A stretch of DNA of 60,015 bases from Acrocarpospora phusangensis (GTDB taxonomy: Bacteria; Actinomycetota; Actinomycetes; Streptosporangiales; Streptosporangiaceae): contig NZ_BOOA01000053.1 of assembly GCF_016862995.1 (NCBI RefSeq), positions 1 through 60,015 on the forward strand, in the 5' to 3' direction. Of this stretch, positions 44,189 through 52,585 are shown piece by piece; the first letter of the stretch is position 1; every line of letters starts with the position of its first letter. The notes beneath the pieces are model-generated. The model was not told the origin of the DNA and ran no database searches. It saw only the letters and a list, made by a program, of their open reading frames with translations. The translations under genes were made by a program, and so were the position numbers.

Positions 44189-44362
44189 TCAGCGATAGTC
44201 GTCTTCGTCGTCCAGGCCGACCTCGCGGCCCTGCTCCGCGGCGTCCGCCGGGTCTGCTTCCAGGGAAATCTCCAGCGGCCAGGGGCCTTCGTCGGGGCGC
44301 AGCGTGCGACTCTGCTCGACCAGGTCGGCCTCGGCGGCGTCCAGCGAGTTCATCTCGGACAC
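44189..44362 (-). CDS. 57-residue acidic small protein in the NHEJ neighbourhood
   Basis: A short gene between LigD polymerase and TetR. GTG at 44362 has GGGAGGA 4-5 nt upstream; an in-frame ATG lies three codons in (44353). The product is strongly acidic: it begins MNSLDAAEADLVEQSRTL, has a central GPWPLEISLEA and ends GLDDEDDYR. Codon use (third-position G/C) looks like real coding. It starts 33 bp after the LigD polymerase stop. No homologue recognised; function unknown. Confidence 0.65.
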   Translation of the reverse strand: MSEMNSLDAAEADLVEQSRTLRPDEGPWPLEISLEADPADAAEQGREVGLDDEDDYR

Positions 44363-44395
44363 GGTGTCCTCCCGCGTTGTGGGCTTCCTCCCAGC

Positions 44396-45274
44396 CTACG
44401 GGAACAGGTCCCCGAACTCGGCGACCCGCGCCAGCACGTCGGGCCCGGTGAACACGAGCTGATCTGCGCTTTCGCAGTCCTCGACCTCCTCCCAGGAAAG
44501 CGGGGCCGACACGGTGGGCTGGGCGTTGGCGCGCAGCGAGTACGCGGCCACGGTGGTCTTGGCCGGATTGTTCTGGCTCCAGTCGATGAAGACCTTGCCC
44601 GGCCGCAGCCGTTTGCTCATCACGCTGGTCACCAGGTCGTGCCCGGCGTCCAGGAGACGGGCCAGCTCCTTGGCGTACGGGGAGGTGGCGCGGTCGGGGT
44701 CGGGCCAGGGCACGTGCAGCTGCATGCCCTTGTTGCCGCTGGTCTTGGGGTAGCAGGCGTGGCCGTCCGCGGCGAGCGCGTCGCGCAGCAGCACCGCCAC
44801 CCGGCAGCACTCCACGATCGTGGCCCCGGGGCCCGGGTCCAGGTCGAAGACGAGGATGTCCGGCGGCAGCGCCGCGCCCTCCGCGGAGACCCGCCACATC
44901 GGCACGTGGATCTCCAGCGCGGCCAGGTTGGCGTAGTAGACCAGGGTGGGCAGGTCGTCGACGACGGCGAACTCGATGCTCTCCCGGTCCTTGGTGCTCC
45001 CCGGCACGGGCAGGGTGACCCGGCGGATCCAGGGCGGCGTGTGCCTGGGCGCGTTCTTCTCGAAGAAGAAGGGTCCCGTCACGCCGTTCGGGTAGCGCTT
45101 GACCGTGAGCGGGCGCCCGCGCAGGTGCGGCAGCATCGCCGGCGCGATCCGGGAGTAGTAGTCGATCACCTCCGCTTTGGTGAAGCCGGCCTCCGGGTAG
45201 AGCACCTTGTCCAGGTTGGTGAGCACGAGCTGCTTGCCGTCCACGACCACGGGGACCTTCGCGGGAACCTTCAC
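44396..45274 (-). CDS. ligD: LigD-type NHEJ polymerase/primase
   Basis: Stand-alone polymerase domain of bacterial LigD (292 residues), an archaeo-eukaryotic primase-type enzyme that fills ends with ribonucleotides before ligation. Seen: FFFEKNAPRHTPPW, ALEIHVPMWR, the metal Asp pair in FDLDPGPGA and TSGNKGMQLHVPW. GTG start (45274) overlaps the stop of the ligase gene by 4 bp. In many actinobacteria polymerase and ligase are separate like this; the phosphoesterase domain is not in the window. Confidence 0.92.
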   Translation of the reverse strand: MKVPAKVPVVVDGKQLVLTNLDKVLYPEAGFTKAEVIDYYSRIAPAMLPHLRGRPLTVKRYPNGVTGPFFFEKNAPRHTPPWIRRVTLPVPGSTKDRESIEFAVVDDLPTLVYYANLAALEIHVPMWRVSAEGAALPPDILVFDLDPGPGATIVECCRVAVLLRDALAADGHACYPKTSGNKGMQLHVPWPDPDRATSPYAKELARLLDAGHDLVTSVMSKRLRPGKVFIDWSQNNPAKTTVAAYSLRANAQPTVSAPLSWEEVEDCESADQLVFTGPDVLARVAEFGDLFP

Positions 45275-46212
45275 AGCCGGACCTCCGCGGGGATTCTGCC
45301 GGGGCGCAGGCCGCGCCAGGCCGGGTGGCGGAGCCGGCGCTCCTCGGTCCACATGGTGAAGGTGACCTCGCCGACCAGCTCGGGCCGGACCCAGTGCGCG
45401 TTCCTGGCGATCTCCCGCGGCAGCGGCTGCGAGTACGGGCTGCGCGGCACCTCCAGCGCGCGCAGCACCCGGTACAGCTCGTCCAGCATGGCGTCGCTGA
45501 AGCCGGTGCCCACGTGGCCGACGAAGACGAACTCCGAGCCCCCGCCGGGCAGGTCGGCGTACATGCCGAGGAGGAGTGAGCCGACGCCGCCCTCGCGGCG
45601 GCCCTTGCCGGGCCGCCAGCCGCCGACCACCGCCTCGGTCTCGCGCAGGTTCTTCACCTTGATCCACCACGGAGTGCGCAGCCCCGGCCGGTACGGAGAG
45701 TCCAGCCGTTTGGCCACCACGCCCTCCAGCCCCTGCTCCTGGGTCGCCGCCACCACGTCCGGATCACAGGGGAAGTTGGGCGGCACGACCAGGCCGGGCA
45801 GTCCTTCCAGCAGGCGCCGGCGGGCGGAGTAGGGGAGGTGAACGAGGCTCTCGCCGTCCAGGTGGAGGAGGTCGAAGGGCATGTAGCGGACCGGGACCCG
45901 GGTGAGCAGCCCGTGCGCGGCCGGGTCGGTGATGTGCATGCGGCGCTGGAGCAGTTCGAAGCTGGGCCGCCCGAGGGCGTCCAGCGCGACCACCTCGCCG
46001 TCCAGGATCACCTCGTGCCCCGGCACCCGCAGCGCTGAAATTTCGGGATACCGGGAGGTGAAATCGGTGCCCTTGCGGCCGGTGATCCGGATCGTCTGAT
46101 CGATGTAGACGATCGCGCGGATGCCGTCCCACTTCACTTCCAGGGCGTAGTTCGCCGCGTCCACCGGCAGGTTTCCGGGGACGGCGAGCATGGGTTCGAC
46201 CGGATATGGCAT
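45271..46212 (-). CDS. ligD: ATP-dependent DNA ligase of the LigD type
   Basis: NHEJ ligase domain protein of 313 residues. The adenylation lysine is in EVKWDGIRA, followed by ligase motifs GRKGTDFTSRYPE (III region), ILDGEVVAL, EGVVAKRLDSPY (IV) and WWIKVK (V), then an OB-fold. ATG at 46212 gives the family start MPYPVEPMLA; GTG at 46218 is possible. Divergent from ku, with 83 bp between the starts, so the NHEJ genes can share one control region. Confidence 0.92.
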   Translation of the reverse strand: MPYPVEPMLAVPGNLPVDAANYALEVKWDGIRAIVYIDQTIRITGRKGTDFTSRYPEISALRVPGHEVILDGEVVALDALGRPSFELLQRRMHITDPAAHGLLTRVPVRYMPFDLLHLDGESLVHLPYSARRRLLEGLPGLVVPPNFPCDPDVVAATQEQGLEGVVAKRLDSPYRPGLRTPWWIKVKNLRETEAVVGGWRPGKGRREGGVGSLLLGMYADLPGGGSEFVFVGHVGTGFSDAMLDELYRVLRALEVPRSPYSQPLPREIARNAHWVRPELVGEVTFTMWTEERRLRHPAWRGLRPGRIPAEVRL

Positions 46213-46295
46213 TGCCACAGTGGGTATCTGCCCATTAGGTAAGTCCCTTGAATCCCGATATAGCGGTATTCGAACAAAGAGACGAGTATGTGGCT

Positions 46296-47189
46296 ATGCG
46301 TAGCATCTGGAAGGGCGCCATCTCGTTTGGTCTGGTGACGATCCCGGTGAAGCTGTACTCCGCCACCGAGCAGAAGGACGTGACCTTCCACCAGGTGCAC
46401 CGCGCCGACGGGGGCCGCATCAAGTACCGGCGGGTCTGCCAGATCGACGGCGAGGAGGTCCCCTACTCCGACATCGCCAAAGGGTACGAGCTGGCCACCG
46501 GCGAGATCGTGGTGCTCACCGACGACGACTTCGCCGACCTCCCCCTGACCACCTCCCGCCGGATCGACGTGCTCCAGTTCACCCCGGCCGAGCAGATCGA
46601 CCCCATCTACTTCGCCAAGACGTACTACCTGGAGCCGGACGCCCAGGGGGCCAAGCCGTACGTGCTGCTGCGGGACGCGCTGGAGCGGTCGGGGCAGGTG
46701 GCGGTGGTCAAGGTGGCGCTGCGGCAGCGGGAGTCACTGGCCACGCTCCGGGTACGGGACGGGATCTTCGTGCTGGAGACGATGCTCTGGCCGGACGAGG
46801 TCCGGGTGGCCGACTTCCCGTTCCTGGAGGAGGACGTGGAGGTCCGCCCGCAGGAATTGAAGATGGCCGAGTCGCTGATCGAGACGATGGTCGCGGACTT
46901 CGATCCGGGGGAGTACCGGGACGCCTACCGGGAGGCGCTGCAGGAGGTCATCGAGGCCAAGGTCGCCGGGCGTGAGGTCGTCGCGCCCGAGGTGGCTCCC
47001 GAGGAGGGGCCGGCCGTGGACCTGATGGCCGCGCTCCGGGCCAGCGTGGAGGCGGCGAAGAAGGAGCGTGAGGCGGCCAAGAAGCCGGCCGCGAAGCCCG
47101 CCGCCAAGACCGCCGCCAAGTCCGCGAAGCCGGCGGCGGAAGAGGAGGAGAAGCCCGCGGCCAAACGCCGGGCCAAGAAGTCCGCCTGA
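46296..47189 (+). CDS. ku: Ku end-binding protein
   Basis: Homodimeric Ku (297 residues) that binds double-strand ends and recruits LigD. The beta-barrel bridge domain starts at MRSIWKGAISFGLVTIPVKL. The C-terminal ~50 residues are a Lys/Ala/Pro-rich basic tail (AKPAAKTAAKSAKPAA) like those that modulate DNA binding in other bacterial Ku proteins. ATG at 46296; the frame is open to 46248. A strong hairpin terminator follows 17 bp after the stop. Confidence 0.94.
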   Translation: MRSIWKGAISFGLVTIPVKLYSATEQKDVTFHQVHRADGGRIKYRRVCQIDGEEVPYSDIAKGYELATGEIVVLTDDDFADLPLTTSRRIDVLQFTPAEQIDPIYFAKTYYLEPDAQGAKPYVLLRDALERSGQVAVVKVALRQRESLATLRVRDGIFVLETMLWPDEVRVADFPFLEEDVEVRPQELKMAESLIETMVADFDPGEYRDAYREALQEVIEAKVAGREVVAPEVAPEEGPAVDLMAALRASVEAAKKEREAAKKPAAKPAAKTAAKSAKPAAEEEEKPAAKRRAKKSA

Positions 47190-47206
47190 TCACCCGGGAT
47201 GCCCTT

Positions 47207-47242
47207 AGCGTGCCGCGATGAGAGAGGTCATCGCGGCACGCT
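47207..47242. terminator. Terminator after ku
   Basis: Perfect 15-bp stem (47207-47221 with 47228-47242) and a 6-nt loop, between ku and the convergent His-rich gene. Confidence 0.88.
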
Positions 47243-47298
47243 CTCGGACATCAGGTGCTGGGCGTCATGCCCAGTGGCAGGTCACCTGGCCGGACCGG

Positions 47299-47682
47299 TT
47301 ACCACCAGCCGCCGCCACCGCAGCCGCCGCGGCGGTGCCCGCCGCAGCCGGTGTTGCAGCCGCGGTTCCAGCGGTGGTGGTGGCACCCGACGTGGTGGTG
47401 ATGGTGGCGGATGTGCCCGAAGTGGTGGTGGCGGTGGTGGAAGTGGCCATGGCTGTGGTGGCGGTGGTGATGGTGCCCGAAGTGCCGGTGATGGCCGAAG
47501 TGCTGGTTGAAACCGAACTCCCGGTTGTGGCCGAAACCGCGCTCGCCGAAGCCCTCTTCGCCGAAGCTGTCGAAGCCGGAACTGGCTTGGGCGGGGGTCG
47601 CCATGGTGGCAGTCGCCAGGGCGGCACCGCCTGTGGTGATTGTGGCGGCGATCAGTGCTGTGGCGATTCGCTTGAAACGCAT
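47299..47682 (-). CDS. Secreted histidine-rich protein 1
   Basis: A 127-residue protein with a Sec signal peptide (cleavage near AQA, about residue 33) and a mature part with about 28 histidines, FG-containing spacers (GFGERGFGH), a His cluster region (HHHHRHHSHGHFHHRHHH) and a Cys-bearing end (CHHHRWNRGCNTGC) rich in glycine. Such composition suits binding of Ni, Zn or Cu outside the membrane; no enzyme motif. Tandem paralogue of the upstream gene, separated by 72 bp with a 9-bp repeat. Confidence 0.85.
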   Translation of the reverse strand: MRFKRIATALIAATITTGGAALATATMATPAQASSGFDSFGEEGFGERGFGHNREFGFNQHFGHHRHFGHHHHRHHSHGHFHHRHHHFGHIRHHHHHVGCHHHRWNRGCNTGCGGHRRGGCGGGGWW

Positions 47683-47711
47683 GTCAAAGCTCCTATGTGT
47701 TCTGTGACGAA

Positions 47712-47747
47712 TTAGTCGGATTAGTCGGATTGGTCGGGCTGATCGGG
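47712..47747. repeat. Four 9-bp tandem repeats between the His-rich genes
   Basis: Units TTAGTCGGA, TTAGTCGGA, TTGGTCGGG and CTGATCGGG run head to tail in the leader of His-rich gene 1 and directly after gene 2. Possible operator array or slippage product. Confidence 0.6.
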
Positions 47748-47754
47748 CGCGTGG

Positions 47755-48138
47755 TTACCAGCGGCCGCAGCCGCCGCGCCAGCGGCGGGCCCCGCAGCCG
47801 ACGTTGCAGCCGCGGTTCCAGCGGTGGTGGTGGCACCCCACGTGGTGGTGATGGTGGTGGTGCCGGATGTGCCCGAAGTGGTGGTGCCGGTGGTGGAAGC
47901 GGCCGTGGCCGTGGTGGTGGTGACGGTGGTGGCCCCAGTGCCGGTTGAAGCCGAAGTCCTCGTTGAAGCCGAAGCCCCGGTTGTTGCCGAAGCCGAAGCC
48001 CTCGTCGCCGAAGCTGTCCGAGCCGAAGTCGGACGAGCTCGCCTGTGCGGGCGTCGCCGTGGCGGCGGTGGCGAGAGCCGCGCCGCCGGTGGTGAGAGCG
48101 GCGGCGATCAGCGCGCTGGCGATGGTCTTGAACTGCAT
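47755..48138 (-). CDS. Secreted histidine-rich protein 2
   Basis: Paralogue of protein 1 with the same length (127 residues), signal peptide (cleavage near AQA), FG-rich segment (GFGFGNNRGFGFNED), a His cluster with seven consecutive histidines, and the conserved end VGCHHHRWNRGCNVGC followed by an Arg/Gly/Trp-rich tail. About 24 histidines. The Cys pattern is kept between both copies, so disulfides or metal sites are likely. No metal transporter or maturation gene is adjacent. Divergent from an alpha/beta-hydrolase gene. Confidence 0.85.
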   Translation of the reverse strand: MQFKTIASALIAAALTTGGAALATAATATPAQASSSDFGSDSFGDEGFGFGNNRGFGFNEDFGFNRHWGHHRHHHHGHGRFHHRHHHFGHIRHHHHHHHVGCHHHRWNRGCNVGCGARRWRGGCGRW

Positions 48139-48286
48139 CCGTTACTCCTTGTGTTCATCTGGTGCCTAATCGTGTTATGTCCTCACTCTCCGTGCCAAAA
48201 CGGGCAGAAATGGGCCTTTGCGATCACTTAGAGTAGTTGTGGCATATGCTGGGGCAGACGGGACGTAAACGGCAGGAGGCTGTGCG

Positions 48287-49189
48287 ATGGAGCTGGGGTT
48301 TCCGGAGCCTGTCCCCGCCTGGCCGGCGGAGCTGCTCGACCTGGGCGATATGGCGCTGAACGTGCGGACCGGGCCGTCAGGTCCCGCCGAACGGGCGGTC
48401 TACGTCCACGGCCTGGCGGGTTCCGCCACGAACTGGACCGATCTGATGGCCCTGCTGGCCGCCGACGTCGAAGGCTTCGCGGTCGACCTCCCCGGCGCCG
48501 GATACTCGCCCGCCCCCGCCGACGGCGACTACTCCATCGGCGCGCACGCCCGCGCGGTCGTCCGCCTGATCGAGCACGTCGGGCCGCCGGTGCACCTGTT
48601 CGGCAACTCCCTCGGCGGGGCCGTCTCGGTCCGGCTGGCCGCCGCCCGGCCGGACCTGGTGCGCTCCCTCACCCTCGTCTCCCCGGCCCTCCCCGACCTG
48701 CTGCCCAGGGTCGGCCCGGCCAGGATCGCCATGTCCGTCACCCCCGTGCTGGCCGAGTGGGTGATCAAACGCCTCACGGCCGTACCGCCGGAGCGGCGGA
48801 TCCAGTCGACGCTGGAGCTGTGTTACGCGGACCTGGCGCGGGTGCATCCGGCCCGGCTGGAGGAGGCCATCACGGAGCTGCGCCGCCGGGACGGCCTGCC
48901 GTACGCGGCGGGGGCGCTGCTGGCCTCGGCGCGGGGGATCGTGCGGGAGTACTTCAGGAACGACCTGTGGCGGGAGGCCGGGCGGATCGCGGCGCCCACC
49001 CTGGTGCTGCACGGCGGCCGGGACCGGCTGGTGGACGCGCGGATGGCCGTCCGGGCCGGGCGGACCTTCCCGAACGTACGGATCGTCACCCTGCCGCGGG
49101 CCGGTCACGTGGCCCAGATGGAGTTCCCCGAGGTCGTCGCCCGGGAGGTCGGACGGCTGCTGGCCGAGGCGCGTACGGTTGTGCGGTAA
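48287..49189 (+). CDS. Alpha/beta-hydrolase
   Basis: A 300-residue cytoplasmic alpha/beta-hydrolase with oxyanion motif VHGLAGSATNW, nucleophile elbow GNSLGG, acidic GGRDRLVD and catalytic His in AGHVAQME. Substrate unknown. ATG at 48287 with GGCAGGAGG upstream. Upstream of moeZ by 112 bp. Confidence 0.87.
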   Translation: MELGFPEPVPAWPAELLDLGDMALNVRTGPSGPAERAVYVHGLAGSATNWTDLMALLAADVEGFAVDLPGAGYSPAPADGDYSIGAHARAVVRLIEHVGPPVHLFGNSLGGAVSVRLAAARPDLVRSLTLVSPALPDLLPRVGPARIAMSVTPVLAEWVIKRLTAVPPERRIQSTLELCYADLARVHPARLEEAITELRRRDGLPYAAGALLASARGIVREYFRNDLWREAGRIAAPTLVLHGGRDRLVDARMAVRAGRTFPNVRIVTLPRAGHVAQMEFPEVVAREVGRLLAEARTVVR

Positions 49190-49301
49190 GCGGTTGCCGG
49201 ATTGGGGAATGCGGGGACACCCGAGCTAGGTTGAGATGTGACACGTGGGCGCGTGAGTCCGCGTGAGCCGTACCCCGAATGCCCTGAAATGGGAGAGAAC
49301 T

Positions 49302-50483
49302 GTGTCGTTGCCACCGCTGGTCGAGCCGGCTGCCGAGCTCACCGTCGACGAGGTGCGTCGCTACTCGCGCCACCTGATCATTCCCGATGTCGGGATGGCC
49401 GGGCAGAAGCGGCTGAAGAACGCCAAGGTCCTCTGTGTCGGCGCGGGCGGCCTCGGGTCCCCGGCGCTCATGTACCTGGCCGCGGCCGGGGTGGGCACGC
49501 TGGGCATCGTCGACTTCGACATCGTGGACGAGTCCAACCTCCAACGGCAGATCATCCACGGCCAGTCCGACGTGGGCCGGCTGAAGGCCGAGTCGGCCGC
49601 CGCGTCGGTGCGCGAGATCAACCCCCTGGTCAACGTCGTCATCCACAACGTGGCGCTGACCACCGACAACGTCATGGACATCTTCGCCGGCTATGACCTG
49701 ATCGTGGACGGCACCGACAACTTCGCCACCCGCTACATGGTCAACGACGCGGCCGTGCTGCTCGGCAAGCCGTACGTGTGGGGTTCGATCTATCGGTTCG
49801 ACGGGCAGGCCAGCGTCTTCTGGGCCGAGCACGGCCCCTGCTACCGGTGCCTCTACCCGGAGCCCCCGCCCCCCGGCATGGTCCCCTCCTGCGCCGAGGG
49901 CGGCGTGCTCGGCGTGCTCTGCGCCTCGATCGGCTCCATCCAGGTCAACGAGGCCATCAAGGTCCTCACCGGCGTGGGCGATCCGCTGGTCGGCCGGCTC
50001 ATGATCTACGACGCGCTGGAGATGAAGTACCGCGACGTCCGGGTGCGCAAGGACCCCGAGTGCGTGCTGTGCGGCAAGAACCCCACGGTCACCCAGCTCC
50101 TGGACGACTACGAGGCCTTCTGCGGCACGATCTCCGACGAGGCCGCGCAGGCCGCGCTGGGCGCCACCATCACCGCCGCCGAGCTCAAGCAGATGAAGGA
50201 CCAGGGCGAGAACATCTACCTGATCGACGTCCGCGAGCAGAACGAGTACGAGATCGTCAGCATCCCCGGCTCGGTTCTCATCCCCAAGGGCGAGTTCCTC
50301 AGCGGCGCCGCCCTGGAGAGCCTGCCCCAGGACAAGCGCATCGTCCTGCACTGCAAGTCGGGCGCCCGCTCCGCCGAGGTCCTCGCCGTCCTGAAGAGCG
50401 CCGGTTTCTCCGACGCGGTGCACGTCGGCGGCGGTGTCCTCAGCTGGATCAAGACCGTGGACCCCTCCCTGCCGACGTACTGA
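49302..50483 (+). CDS. moeZ: Adenylyltransferase/sulfurtransferase MoeZ
   Basis: E1-like ThiF/MoeB domain fused to a rhodanese domain (393 residues); it adenylates and thiocarboxylates small ubiquitin-like sulfur carriers for molybdopterin, cysteine and other sulfur routes. ATP loop VGAGGLGSPAL, Zn-binding CYRC and CVLC, and the rhodanese persulfide Cys C351 (HCKSGARSAE) are intact. GTG at 49302 with GGGAGAGA upstream. Confidence 0.94.
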   Translation: MSLPPLVEPAAELTVDEVRRYSRHLIIPDVGMAGQKRLKNAKVLCVGAGGLGSPALMYLAAAGVGTLGIVDFDIVDESNLQRQIIHGQSDVGRLKAESAAASVREINPLVNVVIHNVALTTDNVMDIFAGYDLIVDGTDNFATRYMVNDAAVLLGKPYVWGSIYRFDGQASVFWAEHGPCYRCLYPEPPPPGMVPSCAEGGVLGVLCASIGSIQVNEAIKVLTGVGDPLVGRLMIYDALEMKYRDVRVRKDPECVLCGKNPTVTQLLDDYEAFCGTISDEAAQAALGATITAAELKQMKDQGENIYLIDVREQNEYEIVSIPGSVLIPKGEFLSGAALESLPQDKRIVLHCKSGARSAEVLAVLKSAGFSDAVHVGGGVLSWIKTVDPSLPTY

Positions 50484-50555
50484 TCTCGCACTGATAACGA
50501 CCTTCCGGACCGTTTGTGGGGATGGCAGTCCCTACTGGGGGTTAAGGTCGGGGCC

Positions 50556-51275
50556 GTGAAGGAGCGACGCAGTTGGCCGACGATGCTGGTGGCGTCCGCT
50601 CTCACGGTCAGCTGCGCGCTGGTCGCCGGGGTGGGGGCCAGCGCCGCGCTGGCTGAGCTGACCCGGCAGCCCACCACGCAGGAACTCCGCCAGGCGGCGG
50701 CGGCCGAGGTCGGCCGCCGCTGGCGGGTGTGGCCGGCCGGGAAGGTCTTCCCGGCCACCATCGCCTACACCGGCGAGCAGGGCGGCGCGGAGCGGGCGCG
50801 GCGGGTGGGCATCTCGGCCAGGACCGACTGCGCCGCCGCCGTGGACGCGGCGCTCCGCGAGACCATGAAGGCCGCCCGCTGCCAGGGCGTGCTGCGCGCC
50901 ACCTACCTGGACGCCCTGCAGGGCATCGTGGTCACCGTGGGCGTGGCCGCGTTCCCCGACGCGGGGGCCGCCGACAGTGCCGCCGCCGCGCTGCCGCAGG
51001 GCGGCAAGCCCGCGCCGGGCCTGCGCGCGCTGGCCTTCCCGCGCACGGTGGCGGACCGCTTCACCGCGGCGGGCCGTCAGGTCGCCACGGTACGGCGGGC
51101 CGGGCCGTACCTGGTCATGACGACCGCGGGGCAGACCGACGGGCGGCCGGCGAGGGCGCTGGGACGGCAGCGGCCGACCATGTTCACCTTCACCGGCGAC
51201 CTGGCCGACCAGATCGCCAAGGACCTGCTCACGCCCGTGTTGCCGGACTGCGCGTCCAAGGAGTTCCAGTGCTGA
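50556..51275 (+). CDS. Membrane-anchored partner of the subtilisin-like protease (module 1)
   Basis: A 239-residue protein with a single N-terminal membrane helix (about 9-33) and an extracytoplasmic domain. Four cysteines (C92, C109, C232, C239) are spaced as in the paralogue at 52586 (C129, C146, C271, C277); the first pair is exactly 17 apart in both, so disulfides are likely. Shared motifs: RRWxxWPA, FPxxxxYTG, ARRVG and ITVGVA-like. The GTG start (50556) has AAGGTCGGGG upstream. Its last 7 bp overlap the protease gene. No known domain; function unknown. Confidence 0.78.
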   Translation: MKERRSWPTMLVASALTVSCALVAGVGASAALAELTRQPTTQELRQAAAAEVGRRWRVWPAGKVFPATIAYTGEQGGAERARRVGISARTDCAAAVDAALRETMKAARCQGVLRATYLDALQGIVVTVGVAAFPDAGAADSAAAALPQGGKPAPGLRALAFPRTVADRFTAAGRQVATVRRAGPYLVMTTAGQTDGRPARALGRQRPTMFTFTGDLADQIAKDLLTPVLPDCASKEFQC

Positions 51276-52576
51276 AACCGCTGCGCGCGCTCCTGACCCT
51301 GCTGCTTCTGGCACTGCCGGGCCTGCTGGCCGCTCCCGCCGCCGCCGACGACGTGCGGGGGAGCCAGGCCGCGGTGCTCAGGACGCTGGGGCTGGCGAAG
51401 GCATGGCAGGTCACCAAGGGCCGTGGGGTGCTGGTGGCCGTGCTGGACTCCGGGGTGGATCCGGGGCACCGCGACCTGGTCGGGTCCGTACGGATCGGCA
51501 AGGACTTCACCGAGGGCGCCAACCCCAGCGACGTGGAGCCCGTACGCCTGCACGGGACGTACATGGCCTCCCTGATCGCCGGGCACGGGCACGGCCCGGG
51601 ACGCGGCGACGGCGTGATCGGCGTCGCCCCCGAGGCCCGCGTGCTGTCGGTACGGGTGATCCTGGAGGACGAGGAGCCCGGCTTCCGCACCTTCAACGCC
51701 GAGGCCAGATACGAGGGCGTGGTCGCCAAGGGCATCAGGTACGCGGTGGACGCCGGCGCGGACGTGATCAACCTGTCCATCTCCAAGGACCTGGCCACCG
51801 AGGCCGAGCGGGCCGCCATCCGGTACGCGATCTCCAAGGGCGTGGTGCTGGTCGCGGCGGCGGGCAACGACGGCGCGGGGCGCAGGACGGCGCCGTTCTC
51901 CTATCCGGCCTCGATCCCCGGCGTGATCTCGGTGGCGGCCGTGACCAGCACGATGACCCGGGCCTCCTTCTCCAACCGCAACTCCTCGGTGATGCTGTCC
52001 GCGCCGGGCGTGGACATCCTGGGCGCGGGACCGGACAACGAGTACTGGGTGGGCCGGGGCACCTCCCAGGCGACCGCGCTCGTCTCCGGCGTCGCCGCCC
52101 TCATAAAAGCGAAATATCCGAAAATGTCGCCTGCGGTGGTGGCGCAGGCGCTGGCCTCCTCCGCGGTGGCCCCCGGCGGCGCCCGGGCCGCCCGCTACAA
52201 CACCGGCACCGGCTTCGGGGTCGTCAACGCCTCCCGCGCGCTGCGCATGGCCGCCGTGCTCTCCCGGCACCGGGCCATCGCGTCCGGGCCCGGCGTGCAG
52301 CACCCGGACCGCCCGATCGCCAGCGCCCCGCCGGAGCCGGTCGTCGTCGTCAACCGCAATCAGCAGGCCATCACCGTGTTCGCCGGGATCGGCCTGGCCG
52401 GTCTGCTCGGCGCCGGCGGTGGGCTCATGGTGGTGGTCTTCCTGGTCAGAAGGGCCAGACGCAACGCCGGTGTGGTCGCCATCCGGCGGCATCCGCTACC
52501 ACAACCGACGCCCCAGCCGATGCCACCGACTGAGATACCTCTACCGAATCGTTGGCATACGGACGCATCGACGTAA
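51269..52576 (+). CDS. Subtilisin-like (mycosin-type) serine protease, membrane-anchored
   Basis: S8 protease of 435 residues with signal peptide, complete catalytic triad D60 (VLDSGVD), H95 (LHGTYMASLIAG), S266 (GTSQATALVSG), oxyanion N200 (AAAGNDG), and a C-terminal membrane helix (about 367-392) with a short cytoplasmic Pro-rich tail. This layout is that of mycosins of type VII secretion, but no esx/ecc genes are in the window. GTG at 51269, AAGGAG upstream; overlaps the partner gene by 7 bp. Confidence 0.88.
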   Translation: MLKPLRALLTLLLLALPGLLAAPAAADDVRGSQAAVLRTLGLAKAWQVTKGRGVLVAVLDSGVDPGHRDLVGSVRIGKDFTEGANPSDVEPVRLHGTYMASLIAGHGHGPGRGDGVIGVAPEARVLSVRVILEDEEPGFRTFNAEARYEGVVAKGIRYAVDAGADVINLSISKDLATEAERAAIRYAISKGVVLVAAAGNDGAGRRTAPFSYPASIPGVISVAAVTSTMTRASFSNRNSSVMLSAPGVDILGAGPDNEYWVGRGTSQATALVSGVAALIKAKYPKMSPAVVAQALASSAVAPGGARAARYNTGTGFGVVNASRALRMAAVLSRHRAIASGPGVQHPDRPIASAPPEPVVVVNRNQQAITVFAGIGLAGLLGAGGGLMVVVFLVRRARRNAGVVAIRRHPLPQPTPQPMPPTEIPLPNRWHTDAST

Positions 52577-52585
52577 CATCAGAGT

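Noticed and set aside
47218-47715. Val/Ala-rich plus-strand frame
   Set aside because: Antisense translation of the His codons (CAC read as GTG) of the His-rich protein; no start signals.
47299-48138. Ribosomally made modified peptide (RiPP) cluster
   Set aside because: The Cys-bearing ends are suggestive, but no modification enzyme, protease-transporter or immunity gene is adjacent.
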